Of a DNA stretch of 64,000 nt, positions 8,710-17,670 are shown in pieces; the first letter of the stretch is position 1; each line of letters starts with the position of its first letter. A model generated the notes under the pieces. The model did no database searches. It was not told where the DNA came from and saw only the letters and a program-made list of their open reading frames with translations. The position numbers and the translations under genes were made by a program. Source of the stretch: Lachnospiraceae bacterium (lineage in GTDB: Bacteria > Bacillota > Clostridia > Lachnospirales > Lachnospiraceae); assembly GCA_017940415.1 (NCBI GenBank), contig JAGAYR010000009.1, positions 170,327-234,326 on the forward strand. The letters run 5' to 3'.

Positions 8710-10383
8710 ATGCAGAAGTTTCAGGATCTCCCTTACGAGAGAATTGATTCTGACAAGACCGTAAAAGAATACAAGGGATATATCGCAGCGCTTAAAGAGG
8801 CAGACAGCTTCGAAAAGGCATGGGAAATCCATCAGAAAGCAACCAAGCTTTCAGAGCATTTCTTTACTGAATTTACCATTGCTTCAATCCGTCACGATAT
8901 CGATACCACCGATAAATTCTATGATGCGGAAAACGATTATTACGATGAGATCACTCCGCTCCTCATGGCATGTGACAATGAGTATAAGAAGGTGCTTTAC
9001 GAAACACCTTTCAGAAAAGAGTTTGAAGAGAAACTCGGACCTGTAGCATTTAAGAGCATGGAGCTTGCCATCAAATCATTTGATGAGAAGATCGTATCTC
9101 TTGCACAGGAAGATAATGAACTTATAAGCCGCTATACCAAGCTTATCGCAACCGCAAAGATTCCTTTTGACGGTGAGGATTATAACCTCAGCCTCATGAG
9201 AAAGTTCACAACCGATTGCGACAGAGATGTAAGAAAGCGCGCATGGAAAGCCGTAAGCGATTATTTCCTCAGCGTTACCGATGAGATTGACGACATCTAT
9301 GACAAGATGGTCGCAAACCGCACCAAGCAGGCGCGTGAGCTGGGATTTGAGAATTACATCGATCTCGGATACATGCGAATGAACAGAAACAGCTACGGCC
9401 GTAAGGAAGTAGAGAACTTCAGAAAGCAGGTTAAGGAAGCATTCGTTCCTCTTGCTACCATGATCCATGAGAAGAGACGCCGGCGTATCGGCGTTGACAG
9501 TCTTAAGCACTACGATAACGAAGTGCATTTCACTCAGGGAAATCCCGCACCCGTTGGAACTCCCGAAGAGATCCTTGCCGCAGGTCAGGCAATGTACAGG
9601 GAACTATCTCCCGAAACCGGTGAGTTCATGGATTTCATGAGAGAGTATGATCTCTTTGATGTACTCGGACGTAAGACCAAGCGCCAGGGTGGATACATGA
9701 CTTTCCTTCCCGATTACAAGGCGCCTTTCATATTCGCTAACTTCAACGGAACCAGCGGAGATGTTGATGTCATCACCCATGAGTGCGGACATGCGTTCCA
9801 GGGATTTGTTACCAGAAACGATCCTATCCCCGAGCATAACAACATCACCATGGAGACCGCAGAGATCCACTCCATGTCCATGGAATATTTCACCTATGGC
9901 TGGATGGAGAAGTTCTTCGGAGACAGAAAAGACGATTACTACACCATGCACCTTGAAGATTCCATTATCTTCGTTCCTTACGGATGTATGGTTGATGAAT
10001 TCCAGCATATCGTGTACGAGAATCCCGATATGACTCCTGCAGAGAGAAAGCAGGTGTGGAAAGAACTTGAGAAGACCTACAGACCTCACCTCGATTACGA
10101 CGGAGATCCTTTCTTCTCGGAAGGCGGATTTTGGCAGAAGCAGAGCCATATTTTCCAGAGTCCTTTCTATTACATCGACTATGTACTTGCAAGCGTCTGT
10201 GCTATGCAGTTCAAGGTCAGAATGGATGAGGATTTCAGAGGAGCATTTGAGGATTACCTCAAGATCTGCAAACTCTCGGCTACCAAGTTCTATGAGCCTA
10301 TGCTCAAGGAGTGCGGCTTAAGAAGCCCCTTCGAAGACGGATGTATCGAAGCGCTTGTTGAAGCACTTAAAAAGAAAGTATAA
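8710..10383 (+). CDS. pepF: M3 family oligoendopeptidase PepF
   Basis: A 557-residue zinc metallopeptidase of family M3 (PepF/M3-like). It cleaves short peptides in the cytoplasm, which suits its place as last gene of the opp operon: imported peptides would be degraded by it. The zinc site HECGH is at residues 357-361 and the third ligand lies in the downstream ETAEIHSMSME segment. There is no signal peptide. Length agrees with the family. The start ATG lies three bases after the oppF stop. A GGGGAC palindrome and then a terminator follow the stop. Confidence 0.93.
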   Translation: MQKFQDLPYERIDSDKTVKEYKGYIAALKEADSFEKAWEIHQKATKLSEHFFTEFTIASIRHDIDTTDKFYDAENDYYDEITPLLMACDNEYKKVLYETPFRKEFEEKLGPVAFKSMELAIKSFDEKIVSLAQEDNELISRYTKLIATAKIPFDGEDYNLSLMRKFTTDCDRDVRKRAWKAVSDYFLSVTDEIDDIYDKMVANRTKQARELGFENYIDLGYMRMNRNSYGRKEVENFRKQVKEAFVPLATMIHEKRRRRIGVDSLKHYDNEVHFTQGNPAPVGTPEEILAAGQAMYRELSPETGEFMDFMREYDLFDVLGRKTKRQGGYMTFLPDYKAPFIFANFNGTSGDVDVITHECGHAFQGFVTRNDPIPEHNNITMETAEIHSMSMEYFTYGWMEKFFGDRKDDYYTMHLEDSIIFVPYGCMVDEFQHIVYENPDMTPAERKQVWKELEKTYRPHLDYDGDPFFSEGGFWQKQSHIFQSPFYYIDYVLASVCAMQFKVRMDEDFRGAFEDYLKICKLSATKFYEPMLKECGLRSPFEDGCIEALVEALKKKV

Positions 10384-10385
10384 TT

Positions 10386-10456
10386 GTGACAGTTGGGGAC
10401 GCTTCTATTTTGTCGTCAGAATTCGATGACAAAAAAGAAGCGTCCCCAACTGTCAC
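10386..10456. repeat. Long GGGGAC palindrome (REP-like element)
   Basis: A 32-bp inverted repeat with two mismatches (10386-10417/10425-10456) around a 7-base loop. The outer 21 bp are perfect and begin GTGACAGTTGGGGACG. The same ends occur at 53266 and 55255. It begins two bases after the pepF stop and would form a very stable hairpin in RNA. The form fits a REP/BIME-type element mobilised by a REP-associated tyrosine transposase encoded elsewhere. Confidence 0.8.
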
Positions 10457-10470
10457 TATGGTATTATAGG

Positions 10471-10500
10471 AACATCGGTGATCATACCGATGTTTTTTTG
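10471..10500 (+). terminator. Rho-independent terminator of the opp-pepF operon
   Basis: Perfect 9-bp stem AACATCGGT/ACCGATGTT (10471-10479/10486-10494), 6-base loop, then a run of T. It closes the opp-pepF unit just upstream of the next gene. Confidence 0.85.
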
Positions 10501-10513
10501 TGGGAGGCAGAAG

Positions 10514-11866
10514 ATGACATACGGACAGATTTTATCCGAGATATGGCATAAGAATAAAAGATACATTCTTTTTTGCATCACGCTATGCATTGCTTTTTCG
10601 GTACTCTTTTACGGAGATATGACATCCGTTAACGCTTCGGATATGGACGGGACCGGCATTGTCGGGAGCATGGGAGGTTCTTTCGGAAAAGTTCTTGCGC
10701 CCATTATGTCCATGGGACTTTTCGGCGGAATAGATACTTCATGGATGATGATCATCATGTGCGTATCATCACTTGGCGCAAACATCGGAGGAAGTTCCGG
10801 TATTACATGGCTTGAGAAATTGTCCGGTTTTTCATTCGGAATATTCGATAACCTGTATATTTGTATTTTTCTTCTCATATGGTTCGGACTTCCACTGGTC
10901 CTTAAATCCTTCAGCAAGACCAACGCGGTGGGATGTTCCATAGAAGCAGCCCAACGTAAAGTAAACGGTATCATGATGGTCATCGTCATCATGGCGGAGA
11001 TGGTCATGAATACCAATCCGAAATGCGTGGTAAGGGCGGCGTCCGGTGCAAGGCGGGTTCTCGGTTACGGTGTAAATGCCCTGGTATGTCTCCTGGTTCT
11101 TATTGTTACGCTTATCATTTACTTCCTGGTACGATATCTGTTTTCACTTCTCGATATACTGATGGTGCCGGTTTGCTTCTTTGTTCCCTTTGTTTCGTTT
11201 CTGTGGGTTCTGGCAAAACTTGCGATTATCGGATTTATGATACTTCTTGCGGTTTATATGCCCGCGGTTTATGTAGTCTTATCACTGCTTCTGATTATCC
11301 TGTCCGCATGTTTGTTCAGGACCGCATATATGGCAGTGAAATATTTCGAGGCTATATATGTAAAGCCTTTGTTTAAGAGAATATTCGGAGGATTCGACAG
11401 TAAGAAGCCCTTTGTTGCTCCGAAGATACCTTCCAAAGTGCGTGAGTTTTTGCAGGGAAGAAATATACAGATGGTTATTCCCGCGTATGTCCTTAAGGAA
11501 TTTCCCAATCTTAAAGGAATGCACAAATGGGACAGATTCTGGCTGGTTGCGGAGAACGGCACTGTATATCTGGTAAAGCCCCTTTTCGGTAAAAAAGGAT
11601 GCTGGCAGATTGCCCTCAGAGGAACTCCCGCTCAGAAGATGTTCATAAACAGTGCATTGCCTTACTATGAGATTTTCCATATATACGGTTCGGAGGAGGC
11701 GATAGCCCAAACCTTCAAGAGAGTTCCCAAGATGTTCCATGTGGTCTTCAGCAAGGAGTATTTCCACAGGTATGACGAGATAAAGCAGCTGACCGGATTT
11801 GTGGATTATGCGGATTATAAGCAGTACCTGAAAAATTCGGGTGCCGGGCAACAAATGCCCGGATAA
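10514..11866 (+). CDS. Uncharacterised polytopic membrane protein
   Basis: A 450-residue protein I do not recognise. The ATG at 10514 is chosen because GGGAGG lies six bases upstream; the in-frame ATG at 10478 falls inside the terminator. A first hydrophobic helix (about 18-35) is followed by a Gly/Ser/Met-rich stretch, then several hydrophobic segments (about 75-90, 105-125, 145-160, 180-205, 210-290). The last 140 residues are soluble, rich in aromatic and basic residues, and probably cytoplasmic. No enzyme or transporter motif is evident. It appears monocistronic, flanked by a terminator and the rimP promoter. The region 11844-11862, at its 3' end, forms a CCGGGCA/TGCCCGG hairpin overlapping the last codons but with no T run. 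Confidence 0.75.
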   Translation: MTYGQILSEIWHKNKRYILFCITLCIAFSVLFYGDMTSVNASDMDGTGIVGSMGGSFGKVLAPIMSMGLFGGIDTSWMMIIMCVSSLGANIGGSSGITWLEKLSGFSFGIFDNLYICIFLLIWFGLPLVLKSFSKTNAVGCSIEAAQRKVNGIMMVIVIMAEMVMNTNPKCVVRAASGARRVLGYGVNALVCLLVLIVTLIIYFLVRYLFSLLDILMVPVCFFVPFVSFLWVLAKLAIIGFMILLAVYMPAVYVVLSLLLIILSACLFRTAYMAVKYFEAIYVKPLFKRIFGGFDSKKPFVAPKIPSKVREFLQGRNIQMVIPAYVLKEFPNLKGMHKWDRFWLVAENGTVYLVKPLFGKKGCWQIALRGTPAQKMFINSALPYYEIFHIYGSEEAIAQTFKRVPKMFHVVFSKEYFHRYDEIKQLTGFVDYADYKQYLKNSGAGQQMPG

Positions 11867-11869
11867 TCC

Positions 11870-11897
11870 TTGACAACGTCCCCATTAAGGGTATACA
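11870..11897 (+). promoter_or_regulatory. Sigma-A promoter of the rimP-nusA-infB operon
   Basis: Consensus TTGACA at 11870-11875 and TATACA at 11892-11897, with a 16-base spacer. It lies between the preceding stop and the leader hairpin and would start transcription near 11904. Confidence 0.65.
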
Positions 11898-11915
11898 TTA
11901 TGTTAAGTAGTTGAT

Positions 11916-11943
11916 GTAAGAGTGGCCACACGGCCACTCTTAC
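11916..11943 (+). promoter_or_regulatory. Leader hairpin / putative attenuator upstream of rimP
   Basis: Perfect 12-bp stem (GTAAGAGTGGCC and its complement) with an ACAC loop, followed by the T-rich TTGTTTGTT and then the rimP Shine-Dalgarno sequence. In Bacillus subtilis the rimP-nusA leader holds a NusA-dependent terminator that lets NusA regulate itself. This hairpin is in the same position with a broken U-tract, so the same role is plausible. Confidence 0.55.
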
Positions 11944-11964
11944 TTGTTTGTTGGGAGGGTGCTT

Positions 11965-12462
11965 ATGGGCAGAGCCGAACAGATCGCAGCGAAAGCTGAA
12001 GAGCTCCTGGTTCCCGTAACCGAAAGCTTCGGTGTTTCGGTATACGATGTCGAATATGTTACGGAGAATAATGAAAAATATCTTCGCGCATACATCGATA
12101 AGGAAGGCGGAGTAACCATCGATGACTGTGAGAACGTCAGTCGTGCATTTGAAACAAAACTGGATGAATCGGGACTGATCGAGGAACAGTACATTTTGGA
12201 AGTTTCAAGTCCGGGACTCGGAAGAACACTTTCGAAGGACAGGCATCTTGAGAAATCCATCGGACAGTCCGTTGAAATCTCCTTCTACAAACAAATGGTG
12301 ATACGCGAGAATGAAACAAGTTCCATCAAATCCAAATCCATCGCAGGCATTCTGAAAGCCTTCGACAAGGAGAGCATCACCATAGAAGATACTGAAACAG
12401 AAATTACATCGGTCTGGCAGCGAAGTGATATCGCTCAGATCAAGCTGTCTTTGGATTTTTAA
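11965..12462 (+). CDS. rimP: Ribosome maturation factor RimP
   Basis: A 165-residue cytoplasmic factor needed for maturation of the 30S subunit. The N-terminal alpha/beta domain contains the family segment around EVSSPGLGR (about residues 81-89), and the C-terminal SH3-like domain ends in QIKLSLDF. The start is the ATG at 11965 with GGGAGG at 11954-11959; an in-frame TTG further up lies in the leader. It heads the classic Firmicute order rimP-nusA-ylxR-ylxQ-infB-rbfA, which supports the call. Confidence 0.95.
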   Translation: MGRAEQIAAKAEELLVPVTESFGVSVYDVEYVTENNEKYLRAYIDKEGGVTIDDCENVSRAFETKLDESGLIEEQYILEVSSPGLGRTLSKDRHLEKSIGQSVEISFYKQMVIRENETSSIKSKSIAGILKAFDKESITIEDTETEITSVWQRSDIAQIKLSLDF

Positions 12463-12490
12463 TAACAGAAAGGGAAAAGGGAAAAACAAA

Positions 12491-13654
12491 ATGAACAGCG
12501 AACTTATTGAGAGTCTTAATCTGCTTGCAAAGGAAAAAGGCATAGACAGAGAAGCAATCTTCGAAGCTATCGAGAATGCTCTTGTTGCAGGTTGCCGCAA
12601 TCTGTATGGCAGAAATGAGAACATCAAGAACATACGTGCAGAGGTCAACCGTGACACCGGCGATCACCGTATCTATGCGGAGAAGACCGTTGTTGAGACC
12701 GCTGATGATGTTATGGACCCTCTTGAGGATATCTCTCTCGAAGATGCTCAGGCAATTGCGCCCGAAGCACAGATCGGAGACGTTGTACAGGTTGATATAA
12801 AGTCTGAGGAGCTTACCCGTATCGCAGCAATGAGTGCGAAGAACGTAATTCTCCAGAAGATTCGTGAAGAGGAGAGACATGCGGTATTTGATCAGTTCTC
12901 CGGCAGAAGAAAGAATGTTGTTACCGGTACCGTTAATCATTATGTAGGAGGCAACGTAAGCCTCAATCTCGGCAAGGCAGACGGAATCCTTGCAGAGTCA
13001 GAGATGATCCCCGGTGAGAAGTATCAGAACGGAGACAGACTTAAAGTTTACGTTCTCGATGTTAAGTCAACTCCCAAGGGACCCCGTATCAGCGTAAGCC
13101 GTACTCATCCCGAGCTTGTAAGATGTCTTTTTGAGAACGAAGTTACCGAGATTTCCGACGGTATCGTAGAGATCAGAAGCATTGCCCGTGAGCCCGGCAG
13201 CCGTTCCAAGATTGCCGTATGGAGCAACAATCCCGACGTCGATCCCGTAGGTGCATGCGTTGGTATGAACGGAGACAGAGTAGGTGCTGTCGTAAGCGAA
13301 CTTAATGATGAGAAGATCGACATCGTTTGCTGGGATGACAACCCCGGAAACCTTGTTCAGAATGCTCTTTCTCCCGCTTCCGTAAATGCGGTATTTGCAG
13401 ATCCTTATGAGAAGACTGCCAAGGTTGTAGTTCCCGATGATCAGCTTTCACTTGCTATCGGTAAAGAGGGACAGAATGCCCGCCTTGCAGCACGTCTTAC
13501 CGGATATAAGATTGACATCAAGTCAGAGTCACAGGCTAAGGATGCACCCGGATTCCGTTATGAGGATTACGAGTATTCCGATGATGAGGATGAAGCATTC
13601 GACGAGAGCTTTGAGGCATCTGAAGAAAATGCTGAAGAGGCAACAGAGAAATAA
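12491..13654 (+). CDS. nusA: Transcription termination/antitermination factor NusA
   Basis: A 387-residue RNA polymerase-binding factor that modulates pausing, intrinsic termination and antitermination. Domains in order are the N-terminal polymerase-binding domain (about 1-125), S1 (about 132-200), and two KH domains (about 205-345). An acidic tail (about 350-387, Asp/Glu-rich) replaces the C-terminal repeats of the E. coli protein, as usual in Firmicutes. The ATG at 12491 follows a purine-rich site; an upstream in-frame ATG lies inside rimP. The stop overlaps the ylxR start (TAATG). Confidence 0.95.
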   Translation: MNSELIESLNLLAKEKGIDREAIFEAIENALVAGCRNLYGRNENIKNIRAEVNRDTGDHRIYAEKTVVETADDVMDPLEDISLEDAQAIAPEAQIGDVVQVDIKSEELTRIAAMSAKNVILQKIREEERHAVFDQFSGRRKNVVTGTVNHYVGGNVSLNLGKADGILAESEMIPGEKYQNGDRLKVYVLDVKSTPKGPRISVSRTHPELVRCLFENEVTEISDGIVEIRSIAREPGSRSKIAVWSNNPDVDPVGACVGMNGDRVGAVVSELNDEKIDIVCWDDNPGNLVQNALSPASVNAVFADPYEKTAKVVVPDDQLSLAIGKEGQNARLAARLTGYKIDIKSESQAKDAPGFRYEDYEYSDDEDEAFDESFEASEENAEEATEK

Positions 13655-13926
13655 TGGCATCAGAAGTATCAAGAACGTGCATCGGCTGCGGAGAAGTTCA
13701 TGACAAGAAAACCATGATTAGGATTGTCAGAGATCCGCAGGGAATTATCAGGGCAGATGAGAGCGGACGTGCAAACGGACGCGGAGCATACATATGCTTA
13801 AATGAAGAATGCCTTGATAAAGCTGTCAAAAAGCAGGGGCTTAACAGGGCTTTCAAGATGCAGGTTTCCAAGGATACCGTTTCGGAGGTATCCGAATATA
13901 TCAGAAAAAGACTGGCGGAAAGCTGA
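13654..13926 (+). CDS. ylxR: YlxR family RNA-binding protein (RnpM)
   Basis: A 90-residue member of the YlxR/DUF448 family. The hallmark RTCIGC near the N-terminus (about residues 7-12) and the GRGAYIC segment (about 43-49) are present. The B. subtilis homologue, now called RnpM, binds RNase P RNA and moderates its activity. It overlaps nusA by one base and is followed at once by the L7Ae-like gene, the standard neighbour. Its last codons contain no site resembling a promoter. Confidence 0.93.
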   Translation: MASEVSRTCIGCGEVHDKKTMIRIVRDPQGIIRADESGRANGRGAYICLNEECLDKAVKKQGLNRAFKMQVSKDTVSEVSEYIRKRLAES

Positions 13927-13943
13927 CCGCCGAAGGAGTTATT

Positions 13944-14264
13944 ACGCAGGACAAAGTTTTATCCCTTCTGGGAATCGCACAAAAGAGCGGAAACATTGCA
14001 GGCGGTGAAACGCAGGTTCTCGAAAGTATTCGGGACGGAACGGCAATGTGTGTTGTGATAGCAGGTGATGCATCCGACGGTTCTAAGAAAACGTATACGG
14101 ATAAGTGTAAATACTACGAGGTTCCGTATGCTTACTATTCCGACAGGGAACATTTAGGAAAAGCCGTGGGAAAAGACCTGCGAAGTGCGCTTGCGGTAAA
14201 AGATGAAGGATTGTGTCGTGCGATAATGAAGGCGGCACCTGAGCTTTTTGAGGAGGAATGTTAA
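13944..14264 (+). CDS. ylxQ: L7Ae-like K-turn-binding protein with apparent ACG start
   Basis: An L7Ae/L30e-family RNA-binding protein of about 106 residues (YlxQ type), thought to bind kink-turns in RNA. The open frame from 13845 to the TAA at 14262-14264 has no ATG, GTG or TTG before an internal ATG at 14046, which would remove the conserved first helix (KVLSLLGIAQKSGNIAGGE). AAGGAG at 13933-13938 sits five bases before ACG-CAG-GAC-AAA, exactly where relatives start, so initiation at ACG (or an ATG-to-ACG change) is the simplest reading. Alternatives are ATT at 13941 or CTG at 13923, which overlaps the ylxR stop as CTGA. Conserved D-A-S-D-x-x-K-K and the domain's C-terminal half are intact. 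Family and position are secure, the start is not. Confidence 0.8.
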   Translation, partial: TQDKVLSLLGIAQKSGNIAGGETQVLESIRDGTAMCVVIAGDASDGSKKTYTDKCKYYEVPYAYYSDREHLGKAVGKDLRSALAVKDEGLCRAIMKAAPELFEEEC

Positions 14265-14267
14265 TTA

Positions 14268-17258
14268 ATGGCAAAACCCAGATTACATGAAATTGCAAAA
14301 GAATTAGGCGTAAAGAGCAGCGATGTGGTTGCTGCCGCTATTGAGATGGGAATGGAAGTAAAATCCCATCAGAGTTCGGTTTCCGATGAAGAGGCCGATA
14401 AGCTCAGAGCCAGATTCGGAGCAAAAAATACAGCAAAGGCTGAAACAGAACCTAAGCCGGCTCCTGCAGAGAGCAAGGAAGAGAAAAAGCCCGCCGAGGT
14501 AAATAATACTCCTTCCGAGAAGAAGTCCGAGAATAAGCCCGCACAGGGTTCAAGTGATTCTTCACAGCCCAGGAAGAAGATCATAATCGTTAACAATAAG
14601 AACGGAAAGCCTCAGGCACAGAACACACAGAGTCAGCCTGCAAAGGCTTATACCGGACAGCCTGCAAGACCCCAGCAGGGAGCAGGCGGATACAACCAGT
14701 CCAGACCCGGACAGGTTAATAATCGTCCCGGCGTTCAGTCAGGAAGACCCGAAGTCAGAAGGATCATCAAGCCTCTGACTGCTCCTTCGGATACTCCTTC
14801 GGTAAATATGGTTCAGGATCCCAGAACTATCCAGAATCCCAGAAAGCCTAAGCCCGAAGTTAACGAACAGCCTAAGGATAAGGTACAGGAGCAGAATGCA
14901 TCTGCAGCTCCTGCAAATACCGAAGCAAAAGAAGTTAAGGCAGAAAACGTAAGACCTGCTCAGGAGAACAACCGTCCCGCAGGTAACGATCACAAGCAGA
15001 ATCAGAATCAGAACCAGAATCAGGGCGGAAGAGATAATCGTTCGATCTCTATGAACGACAGACCCGGACAGCGTTCCAAAGGCGGATATCGCGGAGGAAA
15101 CGGATATGGCGCGAACACTTCGGAAAAAGGCCAGAACACAGGGAATTTCAGGCAGAATCAGGCAGGGCGCACGAACTCTTTCCAGGGGGCGCAGAATCCT
15201 CAGAAGGGTGGTTTTAACGCTGGAGCTCCTGGCAGGGGCTTTGCTGGTGGCGCTGGAAATCAAAGACCAAATGGCAGACCGGGTGCCGGATTCGGAAACG
15301 GCAAAGGTGCTGGCGGAGGTAAGATCTTTACCTCAGACGGTCCTACATCGAACAAGGGCGGCCGCGACCAGAGACGCAGAAACGAAGAAAGAAACAGCAA
15401 GCACAAGGATATAAATTATAACGAGGAAGAACTGTCACGCAGCAAGAAGGCAGGACGCTTCATCAAGCCCGAGAAGAAGGTAGAAGAGGTAGTAGAGGAG
15501 CAGATCAAGGTTATCACTCTTCCCGATACCATCACCATCGGAGATCTCGCAGCCAAGATGAAGATGAAGGCTTCCGATATCATCAAGAAGCTTTTCCTCA
15601 CCGGTAAGATCGTTACCGTTAACCAGGAGATCTCCTACGAAGATGCTGAGAACATCGCAATGGAGTATGAGATTCTCTGCGAGCACGAAGTTAAGATCAA
15701 TGTCATCGAAGAGCTCCTTAAAGAGGACGAGGAAGATACCAGCAAGATGAAGGAGAGACCTCCCGTTGTCTGTGTAATGGGTCACGTTGACCATGGTAAG
15801 ACTTCACTCCTCGATGCTATCAGAAAGACACATGTAACAGCACGTGAGGCCGGCGGTATCACCCAGGCCATCGGTGCGTATACCGTAGATGTTAAGGGCA
15901 AGTCCATTACTTTCCTTGACACTCCCGGACACGAAGCATTCACCGCAATGCGTATGCGTGGTGCAAATTCAACGGATATTGCGATCCTTGTTGTCGCAGC
16001 AGATGACGGCGTAATGCCCCAGACCGTTGAGGCTATTAACCATGCAAAGGCAGCAGGCGTAGAAATCATTGTAGCCGTTAACAAGATTGATAAGCCTTCA
16101 GCCAATATCGACAGAGTTAAGCAGGAACTTTCCGAGTACGAACTCATCTCCGAGGATTGGGGAGGATCAACCGTATTTGCTCCCGTATCCGCTAAGACCG
16201 GTGAGGGACTCGACAATCTGCTTGATATGATCCTTCTTACCGCAGATGTACTCGAGCTCAAGGCCGATCCCGACAGAAAAGCAAGAGGTGTCGTTATCGA
16301 GGCACAGCTTGATAAGGGAAGAGGTCCCGTTGCTACCGTTCTTGTACAGAAGGGTACTCTTCACATCGGAGATTTCGTATCTGCCGGTGCTGCACACGGT
16401 AAGGTTCGTGCAATGAGAGGCGATAAGGGTGAGAATCTTAAGACCGCAGGTCCTTCAACTCCCGTTGAGATCCTCGGACTCAGTTCAGTACCCGAAGCAG
16501 GTGAGGTATTCCTTGCACACGCATCCGATAAGGAGGCTAAGTCCTATGCAGATACCTATACTGCAGAGAACAAGAAACAGAAGCTTGCAGAAACTCAGGG
16601 ACGTATGAGCCTTGAAGATCTCTTCTCCAAGATCAAGGAAGAGAATCTCAAGGAACTTGATATCATCATCAAGGCAGACGTACAGGGTTCTGTTGAGGCT
16701 CTTAAGGAATCACTCCTCAAGCTTTCCAATGAAGAAGTTGTTGTTAAGGTTATTCACAGCGGCGTTGGTGCTATCAACGAGTCCGATGTAAGCCTTGCGG
16801 GAGCATCAAATGCGATCATCATCGGATTCAACGTCAAACCCGACAGCGCAGCCGGAGATAAGGCTGAGCAGGAGAACGTCGATGTAAGATGCTACGATGT
16901 CATTTATAAGGCTATCGAAGATGTTGAGCGTGCGATGAAGGGAATGCTTGATCCCGTATTCGAAGAGAAGATTCTCGGACATGCGGAGATCAGACAGATC
17001 TTCAAAGCATCTGCCATCGGAAATATCGCAGGTTCTTATGTGCTCGACGGTATCATGCAGAGAGGTGCCAAGGTACGTATTACCAGAGGAGAGGACACCG
17101 TATACGAAGGAGTTCTTTCATCACTCAAGAGATTCAAGGATGACGTCAAGGAAGTTAAAGAAGGTTTCGAATGCGGACTTGTATTTGACGGTTTCGATGC
17201 CATCAAGGAAGAGGATCGCGTAGAGGCCTACATAATGGTTGAGGTTCCCAGAACGTGA
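14268..17258 (+). CDS. infB: Translation initiation factor IF-2
   Basis: A 996-residue GTPase that brings initiator tRNA to the 30S subunit and promotes subunit joining. An IF2_N domain (about 1-52) is followed by a very long low-complexity linker (about 55-400) rich in Gln, Asn, Pro, Gly and Arg, then a second IF2_N domain (about 420-475). The G domain has GHVDHGKT at 505-512, DTPGH at 551-555 and NKID at 605-608. Domains II-IV complete the C-terminus. The linker makes the protein longer than the B. subtilis one (about 716) but is typical of Lachnospiraceae. The stop overlaps the rbfA GTG start. Confidence 0.97.
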   Translation: MAKPRLHEIAKELGVKSSDVVAAAIEMGMEVKSHQSSVSDEEADKLRARFGAKNTAKAETEPKPAPAESKEEKKPAEVNNTPSEKKSENKPAQGSSDSSQPRKKIIIVNNKNGKPQAQNTQSQPAKAYTGQPARPQQGAGGYNQSRPGQVNNRPGVQSGRPEVRRIIKPLTAPSDTPSVNMVQDPRTIQNPRKPKPEVNEQPKDKVQEQNASAAPANTEAKEVKAENVRPAQENNRPAGNDHKQNQNQNQNQGGRDNRSISMNDRPGQRSKGGYRGGNGYGANTSEKGQNTGNFRQNQAGRTNSFQGAQNPQKGGFNAGAPGRGFAGGAGNQRPNGRPGAGFGNGKGAGGGKIFTSDGPTSNKGGRDQRRRNEERNSKHKDINYNEEELSRSKKAGRFIKPEKKVEEVVEEQIKVITLPDTITIGDLAAKMKMKASDIIKKLFLTGKIVTVNQEISYEDAENIAMEYEILCEHEVKINVIEELLKEDEEDTSKMKERPPVVCVMGHVDHGKTSLLDAIRKTHVTAREAGGITQAIGAYTVDVKGKSITFLDTPGHEAFTAMRMRGANSTDIAILVVAADDGVMPQTVEAINHAKAAGVEIIVAVNKIDKPSANIDRVKQELSEYELISEDWGGSTVFAPVSAKTGEGLDNLLDMILLTADVLELKADPDRKARGVVIEAQLDKGRGPVATVLVQKGTLHIGDFVSAGAAHGKVRAMRGDKGENLKTAGPSTPVEILGLSSVPEAGEVFLAHASDKEAKSYADTYTAENKKQKLAETQGRMSLEDLFSKIKEENLKELDIIIKADVQGSVEALKESLLKLSNEEVVVKVIHSGVGAINESDVSLAGASNAIIIGFNVKPDSAAGDKAEQENVDVRCYDVIYKAIEDVERAMKGMLDPVFEEKILGHAEIRQIFKASAIGNIAGSYVLDGIMQRGAKVRITRGEDTVYEGVLSSLKRFKDDVKEVKEGFECGLVFDGFDAIKEEDRVEAYIMVEVPRT

Positions 17259-17644
17259 GAAAAAACAGTATAAAAAATATAAGACTTAATTCCGAGGTTC
17301 AGAAGGAGCTCGCATCCATCATTCGTGATGTTAAGGATCCCAGGGTCAGTCCCTGGACCAGCATCATCGATGTATACGTAGCTCCCGACCTTAAGACCTG
17401 CAAAGTATGGATATCCGTTCTCGGTTCCGAAGAGGACAGAGATCAGACCATCAAGGGTCTTGAGTCGGCTTCGGGTTATATCAGACATGAACTTGCAATG
17501 CGTATGAACATGAGAAACACTCCGCTTCTTACATTCATATCCGATTCAACCGTCGAATACGGTGTCGATATGATCCACAAGATCGATGAGATCGTTGCGG
17601 ATGACGAAGCAAGACATGTAGATGATGGCGAAGAAGAGCAGTAA
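17255..17644 (+). CDS. rbfA: Ribosome-binding factor A
   Basis: A 129-residue KH-fold factor for late 30S maturation and 16S rRNA 5' end processing. The family pattern is visible in the N-terminal helix ([19 protein letters not shown]), the central beta strands and the helix [14 protein letters not shown] (about 83-96). The GTG start overlaps the infB TGA (GTGA), so translation is probably coupled. The C-terminus is acidic. Confidence 0.95.
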   Translation: MRKNSIKNIRLNSEVQKELASIIRDVKDPRVSPWTSIIDVYVAPDLKTCKVWISVLGSEEDRDQTIKGLESASGYIRHELAMRMNMRNTPLLTFISDSTVEYGVDMIHKIDEIVADDEARHVDDGEEEQ

Positions 17645-17670
17645 GCCTTCGCCGGTTTAGAGGTTATTTA

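Noticed and set aside
11844-11862. Terminator at the end of the 450-residue membrane protein gene
   Set aside because: The CCGGGCA/TGCCCGG stem is perfect but lies within the last codons and has no T run.
14046-14264. 72-residue protein starting at the internal ATG
   Set aside because: It would lack the conserved first helix and has no ribosome binding site; the upstream reading frame matches the L7Ae family.
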